Source: Clostridioides sp.
GTDB taxonomy: Bacteria > Bacillota > Clostridia > Peptostreptococcales > Peptostreptococcaceae
Direction: 5' to 3'
Length of the DNA: 6,945 bases
NCBI GenBank assembly: GCA_031272305.1
Contig: JAISUA010000046.1
Span: 1-6,945 of the forward strand
A program made the position numbers and the translations under genes. Positions 1-6,173 of this stretch are shown here, one piece after another. Below the pieces are notes generated by a model that was given only the letters and a program-made list of their open reading frames with translations, was not told where the DNA came from and ran no database searches. Each line of letters opens with the position of its first letter. The first letter of the stretch is position 1.

Positions 1-6
1 TAGTCT

Positions 7-149
7 TTTCAAAAATTTTAATCTCAAAATACATTCTGATAATTCTTTCAAAAATTTTAATGTCAAAATACATTCTGATAATTCTTTCAAAAATTTTAAT
101 CTCAAAATAGATTTTGAGCGTCTTTTTTTAAATTTTAATCTCAAATTTT
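7..149. repeat. 39-bp tandem repeat array, about four units
   Basis: The block TTTTAATCTCAAA, or its one-base variant with GTC, starts at 16, 55, 94 and 133, an exact 39-bp period. Units 1 and 2 (from 7 and 46) differ by a single base over the whole unit. Unit 3 (from 85) diverges in its last third, and unit 4 (from 124) is degenerate and fades after about 149. The bases at the extreme left edge resemble the end of another unit, so the array may continue outside the window. No open reading frame runs through it. It lies beyond the 3' end of the minus-strand DUF218 gene. Its function is unknown; it may be a chain of decayed terminators, since unit 3 contains a hairpin followed by a T-run. Confidence 0.85.
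101..129 (+). terminator. Candidate intrinsic terminator within repeat unit 3
   Basis: CTCAAAAT (101-108) pairs perfectly with ATTTTGAG (111-118). In practice this is a 7-bp stem with a small loop. It is followed by CGTC and a run of seven T (123-129). That order fits a plus-strand terminator for a gene left of the window. On the minus strand the stem is followed only by ATTAAAATTTTT, a poorer U-tract, though it could still help end the DUF218 transcript. The stem is short and mostly A-T, so its strength is doubtful. Confidence 0.45.
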
Positions 150-223
150 AATAACAAAAATTACAGATATTTATCTCTATTTTTTAAAAACCATCACATA
201 AAATCTCTGTTGAGAAGCAACTC

Positions 224-1294
224 TTATATCGTGAAATAATTTTGCAAAATAAACAAAACTATTCCCAAAACAACACTAGCTCCTACCACTACAGCATGAC
301 GTTTTTTATTCATATATGCAATAGCTATATACTCTCTTATCATTGCATTGATATAATAATATCTTGCTGTTTTAGCTGATATTCCTTGTGCACTTATTCC
401 TACTTCCTTTGCATAGAATCCAGCTCTCAACAAGTGATAATCATTTGTTGAAAATAAACAATTATATTCTATGTTTTCTGTTTCGTTTTCCCAAAGCTCG
501 TCCATTATTCTCTTTGAGAATAACATATTTTCATATGTTGTTGTAGATTTATCCTCTATTATTGTATCTTCCTCAGCTACTCCATTTGCTATAGCGTATC
601 TTTGCATTGCAAGAGCCTCTGACAACTGCTCATCCTTACCTTGTCCACCCGAAAAAATTATTTTTGGAGGAGATTGAATTTCTTTCTGTTCAGTATAAAA
701 TTCTATTGCTCTATCTATTCTGCCAGCTAAAAGAGGTGATACCTTATCTCCTATTACTCTGCTTCCTAACACTATTATAAAATCTTGATTCAAAGGATAT
801 TTTCTTAATTTATATAAAAATGAAATCGTCAAAAAATTGAACACACTCAATAAATAATATAAATATAAGAAACTTGCAAGACTTTTTATCATAAATATAT
901 TTTTTCCAAATATCTCTTGAGGCAAAATCATACTAAATAGAAAATATCCTATTAAAAGTAGTGCTAAAATAAAAGTCAACTTGTTTTGCAATGTACGACT
1001 TTCTTTCTTTTTCATCATTCTTGCATTTTTTAACAGATAAAAAATCACAATATATATCCCAAAAAATGATATCGAAAGCAACAATAATATTATCACTACT
1101 ACAAATAAAGTAAGTATTGGTTTCGAAAACGACAAACATATCATCATCGTTGTCCCAAATAAAAGAAAAAGAAAAACATTAAATAAAAAACCATTTAACA
1201 ACCTTCTAGGCTCTTTTTTAAATGATATATAAAATATTGCAAATGACATCAATGTTACAAATACAAATCCTAAAACCATTTCTAACTGTTCCAT
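224..1294 (-). CDS. Polytopic membrane protein with C-terminal DUF218 (SanA/YdcF-type) domain
   Basis: This encodes 356 residues. The N-terminal half is membrane-embedded, with hydrophobic segments near 5-25, 36-54, 59-88, 105-124 and 132-160. A DUF218 domain spans about 171-325, and a last hydrophobic helix lies at 333-352. Motifs visible in the domain are IIVLGS (173-178), PLLAGRIDRA (187-196), SGGQGKDE (215-222), EDKSTTTYEN (247-256) and STNDYHLLRA (282-291). This pattern is typical of the family. SanA and YdcF relatives are envelope proteins linked to cell-wall integrity, and the exact reaction is not established. The ATG at 1294 is preceded by AGAGGAG (1306-1312) 11 nt upstream, with a second purine-rich site closer in. 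It is the last gene of the minus-strand block, 100 nt after the upstream gene. Family assignment is firm; the cellular role is inferred. Confidence 0.9.
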   Translation of the reverse strand: MEQLEMVLGFVFVTLMSFAIFYISFKKEPRRLLNGFLFNVFLFLLFGTTMMICLSFSKPILTLFVVVIILLLLSISFFGIYIVIFYLLKNARMMKKKESRTLQNKLTFILALLLIGYFLFSMILPQEIFGKNIFMIKSLASFLYLYYLLSVFNFLTISFLYKLRKYPLNQDFIIVLGSRVIGDKVSPLLAGRIDRAIEFYTEQKEIQSPPKIIFSGGQGKDEQLSEALAMQRYAIANGVAEEDTIIEDKSTTTYENMLFSKRIMDELWENETENIEYNCLFSTNDYHLLRAGFYAKEVGISAQGISAKTARYYYINAMIREYIAIAYMNKKRHAVVVGASVVLGIVLFILQNYFTI

Positions 1295-1322
1295 TTTCCT
1301 ATAATCTCCTCTTATGAAAACA

Positions 1323-1348
1323 AAATTTTCGTCGGAAAACGAAAATTT
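1323..1348 (-). terminator. 10-bp inverted repeat between the two downstream minus-strand genes (possible weak terminator)
   Basis: AAATTTTCGT (1323-1332) and ACGAAAATTT (1339-1348) are perfect complements around a 6-nt loop. Read on the minus strand the hairpin falls after the stop of the 266-residue gene and just before the DUF218 ribosome binding site. It is followed by TGTTTTC rather than a clean U-run. It could be a weak or leaky terminator, or an RNA structure affecting DUF218 translation. The symmetry is seen directly; the role is a guess. Confidence 0.35.
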
Positions 1349-1394
1349 ATATTTGAACCAAGTAGAGAAGCCAGATGACTTCTTTAAGTATTTT

Positions 1395-2195
1395 TTACTT
1401 GGACTCTTTTATTTTGAATATATTTTGTTTCAAATAATTATACAGATTGTTTGTTGTTCCATAATACGTTACTATATCCTTGCAAGTTATTTTCAGATAA
1501 TCTTCACCCATTGTTTCGATTACATACGAATAATTCTTACCTTCTATCTTTATAGTGAAATTATACTCGCTTCTCTCTTTGTTTTTTTCTGGCTGTATCT
1601 TCCCAATTATTTTTTTAGATACCATTTTTCCTGCTAATTCTTTATACTTCCAATTATGAATTTTTGCTGTATCTTTATTGTATATAACCTCAACTTTTTT
1701 CCACTTTTTGTAGTCTTTTACTAAAGAAAATGACGTATAAATACTTCTATCTAAATTTGTTTTAAATTCATTTTTCGCATTTACAGGCACTTTGTAGTAC
1801 TCCTCTTTATTAACTGTGAAAAGTCTAAGATAATTTAAGTCTGTTGAAAATTTAATACCTTTGTCTGTGTAACCTTCATAAATTGCTTTGAAATTCGAAG
1901 GTTTTCTGATTTTCTTAAATTGACTTATTTCATAAATTATCTGCGTTTTAAAATCTTCCTCAATCTTCACATCTGATACTTCGTCTGTTCCAATATAAAT
2001 ATTGACTGAATCATTTAATTTTGCAGATAAAGTCTTTTCATCACTCATTTCTGATATTTCAGCATCATCATTTTCGACTTCTTCTACACCCACTTTATTA
2101 AGTGCTGATTTAAATGATATGAAATATACAACAAAAAACATAGCTATTAAAAAAATTAACATATATTGTTTTTTTATCTTTCTTTTTTTTGCCAC
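1395..2195 (-). CDS. Membrane-anchored hypothetical protein
   Basis: I do not recognise this protein. From the chosen start it has 266 residues: a lysine/arginine-rich N-terminus (KKRKIKK), one hydrophobic helix at about 11-28, an acidic linker (about 37-53), then a soluble lysine- and tyrosine-rich domain of roughly 200 residues. The positive N-terminus suggests a signal anchor with the C-terminal domain outside the cell. There is no lipobox cysteine. The start is the GTG at 2195: AGAGGTG (2202-2208 on this strand) sits 6-8 nt before it. A GTG three codons earlier (2204) lies inside that ribosome binding site and is unlikely. It follows trkH by 171 nt and precedes the DUF218 gene by 100 nt, so co-transcription with either is possible but not shown. 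Reality of the gene is well supported; no function can be given. Confidence 0.8.
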   Translation of the reverse strand: MAKKRKIKKQYMLIFLIAMFFVVYFISFKSALNKVGVEEVENDDAEISEMSDEKTLSAKLNDSVNIYIGTDEVSDVKIEEDFKTQIIYEISQFKKIRKPSNFKAIYEGYTDKGIKFSTDLNYLRLFTVNKEEYYKVPVNAKNEFKTNLDRSIYTSFSLVKDYKKWKKVEVIYNKDTAKIHNWKYKELAGKMVSKKIIGKIQPEKNKERSEYNFTIKIEGKNYSYVIETMGEDYLKITCKDIVTYYGTTNNLYNYLKQNIFKIKESK

Positions 2196-2320
2196 GTTAA
2201 TCACCTCTGGTATCCTTTATACGTATATCAGTTAATCATTCATTAAAATGTAAATTAACGATGAATTTATCGAATTGCTATTATTCTACATATACATTTT
2301 AAAAACTTTTTCACTTTTTA

Positions 2321-2326
2321 ATTATA
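2321..2326 (-). promoter_or_regulatory. Possible -10 box for the 266-residue gene
   Basis: A perfect TATAAT is read on the minus strand in the trkH-downstream gap. No convincing -35 hexamer lies 16-18 bp upstream (best is TTTTAA, three of six). It would start a transcript near 2314 with a leader of about 120 nt. In sequence this AT-rich, a lone TATAAT is weak evidence. The same gap (2205-2366) also holds small dyads such as GTTAAT/ATTAAC (2231-2236 and 2254-2259) and the 10-bp palindrome TATACGTATA (2218-2227). No clear trkH terminator is visible. Confidence 0.3.
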
Positions 2327-2366
2327 CATGACATTTTGACTTATTAAAAGAGTTAATCAAAAATAC

Positions 2367-3812
2367 TTACCTTTTAGTCCAAAACGATGGAGAAAATAAC
2401 ACTAATATCGGAAAAATCTCCAATCTTCCAGCCAACATATCTATTACCAATACAACCTTAGATAAGTGAGAAAAATTAGCATAATTCATAGTAGGTCCTA
2501 CTAGATTGAATCCAGGACCTGTATTGTTGAATGTAGCCGCCACTGATGAAAAGTTTGTAAAAAAATCAAATCCATCAAGTGATATTATAAGTACAGATAA
2601 TATAAATATACAAATATACAAAAATAAATATGAACCAATTGAAGCAAGAGTTTTATCTTCTATTCTCTTTCCACCTAGTAATACAGTCTTTACATTTCTA
2701 GGATGAAGCACTTTACTCATAGAATTAAGAGCGTGTTTTGTAAGTACTAACACTCTTATTACTTTGAATCCTCCACCTGTGCTTCCTGCACAAGCCCCTA
2801 TACACATAACTATCACAAGTATTGTTTTCGAAAACTCTGGCCACAAATCATAATCAACAGTTGTAAATCCTGTCGATGTCATAATTGAAGATACTTGGAA
2901 AAATGAATGATGTAGAGAATCCGAATAGCTAGCAAATCCTCCTAATACATTCACTGATACGAATAATGTGGAAACAGCAAGTATCCCAATATACCAAAAA
3001 ACTTCCTCAAGATGCAATATGTCTTTGAATTTTTTAGCAACTACATAGAAATAAAGAGAAAAATTTGTTCCTCCTAATACCATAAAAATAGCTATAACAT
3101 TTTGTATATAGTTACTGTATACTCCTATTCCAGCATTCGCATTTGTAAATCCTCCTGTCCCTATTGTAGAGAAACTTAGAGTCAGTGCATCAAAAACACT
3201 CATTTTACCTATCAAGAGAAAAACAAATTCCAAAATTGTCAACAAAAAATAACTTGTGTAAAGTAATGACGCAGTATTTTTTAATTTAGGGACAAGTTTT
3301 CCAACCATAGGTCCTGTACTTTCTGCTTTCATCAAGTGCATATTGTGTTGCCCTCCTGCAAGAGGCAATATAGCCATGATGAATACTAGTATTCCCATAC
3401 CTCCTAACCAAATAGAAAAACATCTCCAAAATAGCATACACTTGCTCAAATTTTCAACAACAGGAAGAATTGTAGCTCCTGTTGTCGTAAATCCTGAACA
3501 AATTTCAAACAAAGCATCTATATAATCTGGAATTTCTCCACTTAAATAAAAAGGCAACGCTCCTATCAAACTGAAAATTATCCAGCATATTGCTACTATA
3601 AATAGCCCTTCTTTTGAAAACATATTATTGTTGTCATATTTTTTGCAGTAGGCGATTATAGCACCCACTGTAAATGAAGCAGCACCAATATTTAAAAAAT
3701 AAACTCCTTGAGCTTCACCATAAATAAGTGAAACTATGTAAGGTATCAACATAAATCCTCCATAGATCATCATTGAGATACCTATTATATATCTAATTAT
3801 TCCTTTATTCAT
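2367..3812 (-). CDS. trkH: Trk-type potassium uptake channel, membrane subunit TrkH
   Basis: This is the pore-forming subunit of a Trk/Ktr-type K+ uptake system in the cytoplasmic membrane. The 481 residues (from the ATG at 3812) match the family's usual size and fold of four membrane-pore-membrane repeats. The pore loops are visible as SGFTTTGAT (106-114), STIGTGGFT (215-223), MTSTGFTT (311-318) and FNNTGPGF (428-435), each with the selectivity-filter glycine. Also conserved are GSTGGGFKVIR (343-353) and the C-terminal GRLEIFP (462-468). The ATG has AGGGTGA (3818-3824 on this strand) 5 nt before it. An in-frame GTG at 3821, with GGAG upstream, would add three residues and cannot be excluded. 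The start lies 15 nt after the trkA stop, so the two are one transcription unit and probably translationally coupled. Nothing is broken or missing. Confidence 0.97.
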   Translation of the reverse strand: MNKGIIRYIIGISMMIYGGFMLIPYIVSLIYGEAQGVYFLNIGAASFTVGAIIAYCKKYDNNNMFSKEGLFIVAICWIIFSLIGALPFYLSGEIPDYIDALFEICSGFTTTGATILPVVENLSKCMLFWRCFSIWLGGMGILVFIMAILPLAGGQHNMHLMKAESTGPMVGKLVPKLKNTASLLYTSYFLLTILEFVFLLIGKMSVFDALTLSFSTIGTGGFTNANAGIGVYSNYIQNVIAIFMVLGGTNFSLYFYVVAKKFKDILHLEEVFWYIGILAVSTLFVSVNVLGGFASYSDSLHHSFFQVSSIMTSTGFTTVDYDLWPEFSKTILVIVMCIGACAGSTGGGFKVIRVLVLTKHALNSMSKVLHPRNVKTVLLGGKRIEDKTLASIGSYLFLYICIFILSVLIISLDGFDFFTNFSSVAATFNNTGPGFNLVGPTMNYANFSHLSKVVLVIDMLAGRLEIFPILVLFSPSFWTKR

Positions 3813-3827
3813 TATCTTCACCCTATT

Positions 3828-5189
3828 TTACTCCAAAATGTCATCAATATCGTCAAATCCAGAATGAGTAGTTATTATGATAACAGTATCTTTTTGTTGT
3901 ATATAATCATTTCCAGTAGGTATGATGACACTATCCTTTCTATAAATACAAGCCACTTGAAGATTATCTTTTAGCTTCAAATCTTTAAGAGGTATATCAA
4001 CTACTTTTGAGTGTTCTTTTACTTTGAACTCAAGAGCTTCTGCCTTAGAACCCATAATTGAATATAATGTTTCTATATTACTTTTTCCATATGAATTGTG
4101 CATAGCTCTTACATATCTCACAATATACTTTGCTGCAAGATTTTTTGGATGTATAATACTATCCAAATTAAGACTTTCTATAACTTTGTCAAATGAAAGT
4201 TTATTTATTTTTGTAATAATCTTGCATTTTGATATAGTTTGTACAAAAAGAGAAAGTATTATATTTTCTTCATCAAAATCAGTAAGTGTTGCTAATGCAT
4301 CAGCAGTTTCTACTCCTTCTTCAAGAAGAAGTTGTTGATCTGTACCATCTCCCTCAATTATAGTAGCATATTTTAGTGTTTCACTAAGAAATTGACATCT
4401 TTTATGATTGATTTCTATAATTTTGACGTCTACACCAGAAGCAATTAATTTTCTCGCAAGATAAAAGGAAATTTTCCCACCTCCAACAAGTATTACATTT
4501 CTTCCGACGTTTGAGTTTATAAGTTTTATTTTCTTGCAAAATTTCGAGATAGATCTTGAGTTTCCTATTATAGATATCTTATCATTAGCTTTTAATTGAA
4601 AATCTCCGTTTGGAATTATTACTTCATTTCCTCTTTCAACACCAGAGATACGAACATTGAATTTGTTCAAAATAGGAGCATTGTTCAAAAACATTCCATC
4701 TAGAATAGATCCTTCATGTATTTTTAATTTAAAAAGTTCAACATTTCCTTTTACAAAAGTATCTATCTCAATTGCAGAAGGAAAACGCACAAGTCTTGCT
4801 ATTTCTTGTGCAGCTATAAGCTCTGGATTGATAACCATAGAAAGACCTAGATCGTCTTTTATAAGGTGAATACTATCATTGTATTCCGGATTACGAACCC
4901 TTGAAATAGTATGAGTAGTTCCAAATTTTTTCGCCATTAAACAACTCAAGATGTTCACTTCATCAGCACTTGTAACTGCTATCAAAAGATCAGCCTCACT
5001 TGCATTTGCATCTTGAAGAGTTGCAGCTTGTATTCCATTTCCATTTATCGTCATAATATCTAAAGATGAAGATATAGAATCTAAAGCATCTTGATTTGTA
5101 TCTATTACTACAATATTATGACCCTCTCCGTTTAATTCTTGTGTAATAGCCTTTCCGACTTTTCCACACCCAACAATAATTATGTTCAT
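3828..5189 (-). CDS. trkA: Trk system potassium uptake protein TrkA (RCK regulatory subunit)
   Basis: This is the cytoplasmic gating subunit that binds TrkH and responds to nucleotides (NAD(H) or ATP/ADP in studied relatives). The 453 residues are the standard double-length form: RCK_N 1 (about 1-125), TrkA_C 1 (about 145-215), RCK_N 2 (about 230-350) and TrkA_C 2 (about 370-450). The first Rossmann fold shows GCGKVG (7-12) and the acidic D30 at the end of strand 2. The second shows VGGGKIS (235-241), E259 and GDGTD (280-284). The second glycine motif lacks the final glycine, as is common in second halves. The ATG at 5189 is preceded by AGAGGT (5197-5202 on this strand) at 7 nt. It is the first gene of the minus-strand block, with a candidate promoter about 95 nt upstream. 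In some Bacillota the TrkA_C domain binds c-di-AMP; whether this one does cannot be seen. Confidence 0.97.
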   Translation of the reverse strand: MNIIIVGCGKVGKAITQELNGEGHNIVVIDTNQDALDSISSSLDIMTINGNGIQAATLQDANASEADLLIAVTSADEVNILSCLMAKKFGTTHTISRVRNPEYNDSIHLIKDDLGLSMVINPELIAAQEIARLVRFPSAIEIDTFVKGNVELFKLKIHEGSILDGMFLNNAPILNKFNVRISGVERGNEVIIPNGDFQLKANDKISIIGNSRSISKFCKKIKLINSNVGRNVILVGGGKISFYLARKLIASGVDVKIIEINHKRCQFLSETLKYATIIEGDGTDQQLLLEEGVETADALATLTDFDEENIILSLFVQTISKCKIITKINKLSFDKVIESLNLDSIIHPKNLAAKYIVRYVRAMHNSYGKSNIETLYSIMGSKAEALEFKVKEHSKVVDIPLKDLKLKDNLQVACIYRKDSVIIPTGNDYIQQKDTVIIITTHSGFDDIDDILE

Positions 5190-5289
5190 AAAAATTACCT
5201 CTATAAATATTTAATAAAGTAGTGAATTGTTTTTCACCCTATACGATTTTTTTAAAAATTTTTCGTAAATTCATTTGTATTTCAGAAAG

Positions 5290-5318
5290 ATTTTACTACT
5301 AAAATACAATAAAAGCAA
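5290..5318 (-). promoter_or_regulatory. Candidate trkA-trkH promoter
   Basis: On the minus strand TTGCTT (5313-5318) and TAAAAT (5290-5295) are separated by exactly 17 bp, giving four and five matches to the sigma-A consensus. The predicted start near 5283 gives a leader of about 95 nt, too short for a ydaO-type c-di-AMP riboswitch. A competing site, TATAGG at 5238-5243, has no good -35 box. Confidence 0.5.
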
Positions 5319-5325
5319 TGCTTTT
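5311..5325. promoter_or_regulatory. Perfect 15-bp palindrome over the trkA -35 box
   Basis: AAAAGCA (5311-5317) and TGCTTTT (5319-5325) are perfect inverted arms around one central base. The palindrome covers the whole candidate trkA -35 hexamer. That placement suits a repressor operator, although short AT-rich palindromes also occur by chance. No regulator gene is present in the window. Confidence 0.4.
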
Positions 5326-5356
5326 GAAAAAATATGTTTCTATTAAAATAAAAAAA

Positions 5357-5540
5357 TATTTTTTTGTATAGAATTACAGAACTTTTTTGAAAATATTTTT
5401 GTATAGAATTGCAGAACTTTTTTGAAAATATTTTTGTATAGAATTACAGAACTTTTTAAAAATTTTTTGTATAGAATTACAGAACTTAAAAAAAATATTT
5501 TTGTATCAAACTATCACTATTAAAATATATTTTTTGTCAC
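5357..5540. repeat. 34-35 bp tandem repeat array in the divergent intergenic region
   Basis: The 19-base core GTATAGAATTACAGAACTT starts at 5366, 5401, 5436 and 5469, identical except for one A-to-G change in the second copy. Between cores lies a T-rich and A-rich linker (TTTTTTGAAAATATTTTT), shortened in the third and fourth units. A fifth copy keeps only TTTTTGTAT (its G at 5503), and TTTTTTGTCA, with its G at 5536, falls in the same register. Steps are 35, 35, 33, 34 and 33 bp. The spacing and lack of unique spacers rule out a CRISPR array. It has stop codons in every frame I checked and lies between the trkA and tsaE promoters. Role unknown: protein-binding or bent DNA upstream of promoters, or a selfish minisatellite. 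Confidence 0.9.
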
Positions 5541-5563
5541 ATTTAAATAAAGTTTGATATAAT
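5534..5563 (+). promoter_or_regulatory. tsaE promoter with extended -10
   Basis: TTGTCA (5534-5539, five of six consensus matches) and a perfect TATAAT (5558-5563) are 18 bp apart. TG at 5555-5556 makes an extended -10 element. Transcription would start near 5570, about 43 nt before the tsaE ATG. This is the best promoter in the window. Confidence 0.75.
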
Positions 5564-5612
5564 GAATATGATAATAAAATCAATATAAAAAATTGGAGAA
5601 TTTGATAGCACA

Positions 5613-6068
5613 ATGTATGAATTAGATCTTTATGATGAATTTGAAACAAAAAAAATCGGATATAAACTAGGACAACTTGCCTTTGAAGGTTGTATAATAT
5701 GTCTTATTGGAGATTTGGGAGCTGGCAAAACTACTCTCACAAAAAGTATTGCTCAAGCTCTTGAAATAAATGAAAATATAACTAGTCCAACTTTTAACAT
5801 TGTAAATGAGTATGAAGGACGTTTAAAATTATATCATTTTGATGTCTATAGAATTGGAAGTAGTGAAGAAATGTACGACATTGGCTACGATGAATACATC
5901 AATTCACAAGGAGTTTGTATAATCGAATGGGCTAATCTCATCGAAGATATACTTCCAGATGAATATTTAAATATAGAAATGAAATATACTTTAAACGGAA
6001 GAAAAATGTTAATCACGCCAAAAGGCGAAAAGTATGAACAAATATGTAACGAACTACGAATATTATAA
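5613..6068 (+). CDS. tsaE: tRNA t6A biosynthesis ATPase TsaE (YjeE/YdiB family)
   Basis: TsaE is the small ATPase that works with TsaB and TsaD in making N6-threonylcarbamoyladenosine at A37 of tRNAs reading ANN codons. The 151 residues are the normal length. Walker A is GDLGAGKTT (33-41). The family signatures SPTF (58-61), HFDVYR (75-80) and IEWAN (104-108) follow in the expected order. The protein is cytoplasmic. The ATG at 5613 has GGAG (5595-5598) 14 nt upstream, a rather long gap, but no other in-frame start fits better. It is the first gene downstream of the 5534-5563 promoter and is followed by tsaB after 105 nt. No key residue is missing. Confidence 0.97.
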   Translation: MYELDLYDEFETKKIGYKLGQLAFEGCIICLIGDLGAGKTTLTKSIAQALEINENITSPTFNIVNEYEGRLKLYHFDVYRIGSSEEMYDIGYDEYINSQGVCIIEWANLIEDILPDEYLNIEMKYTLNGRKMLITPKGEKYEQICNELRIL

Positions 6069-6082
6069 AATTCAACATATGT

Positions 6083-6116
6083 TTATACTTAAAAAGTGTA
6101 TAATAAAATTTATAAT
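6083..6116 (+). promoter_or_regulatory. Possible internal promoter and dyad before tsaB
   Basis: The 105-nt tsaE-tsaB gap holds two perfect TATAAT hexamers (6099-6104 and 6111-6116) but no convincing -35 box for either. TTATAC (6083-6088) and GTATAA (6098-6103) form a 6-bp dyad with a 9-nt spacer that overlaps the first hexamer. It may give tsaB its own promoter; AT-richness makes this uncertain. Confidence 0.25.
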
Positions 6117-6173
6117 TTGAAGCATTAAATTAAATTGAAAATAAAAAATAAAAATTATAAAAAGGAGTACAAA

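Noticed and set aside
165..223. Terminator for the DUF218 gene just after its stop
   Set aside because: The visible stems (GTTG/CAAC at 209-221, AGATA/TATCT at 165-176) are only 4-5 bp and are not followed by a good U-run on the minus strand.
1314..1637. Plus-strand frame of 107 codons rich in F, I and Y
   Set aside because: Antisense to the well-supported 266-residue gene and its terminator region. It has no ribosome binding site, and its hydrophobicity is the usual artefact of reading AT-rich coding DNA backwards.
4024..4338. Plus-strand frame of 104 codons inside trkA
   Set aside because: Lies entirely antisense to conserved RCK domain coding sequence and has no family features.
5190..5289. 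c-di-AMP (ydaO) riboswitch in the trkA leader
   Set aside because: The leader from the candidate promoter is only about 95 nt, very AT-rich, and shows no extended GC-containing helices.
5357..5540. CRISPR array
   Set aside because: The whole 33-35 bp unit repeats, including the linker. There are no unique spacers and no cas genes.
6135..6173. Longer N-terminus for TsaB from the TTG at 6135
   Set aside because: No ribosome binding site precedes it, it adds lysine-rich residues absent from the family, and the TTG at 6174 has an ideal AAAGGAG and gives the canonical start.
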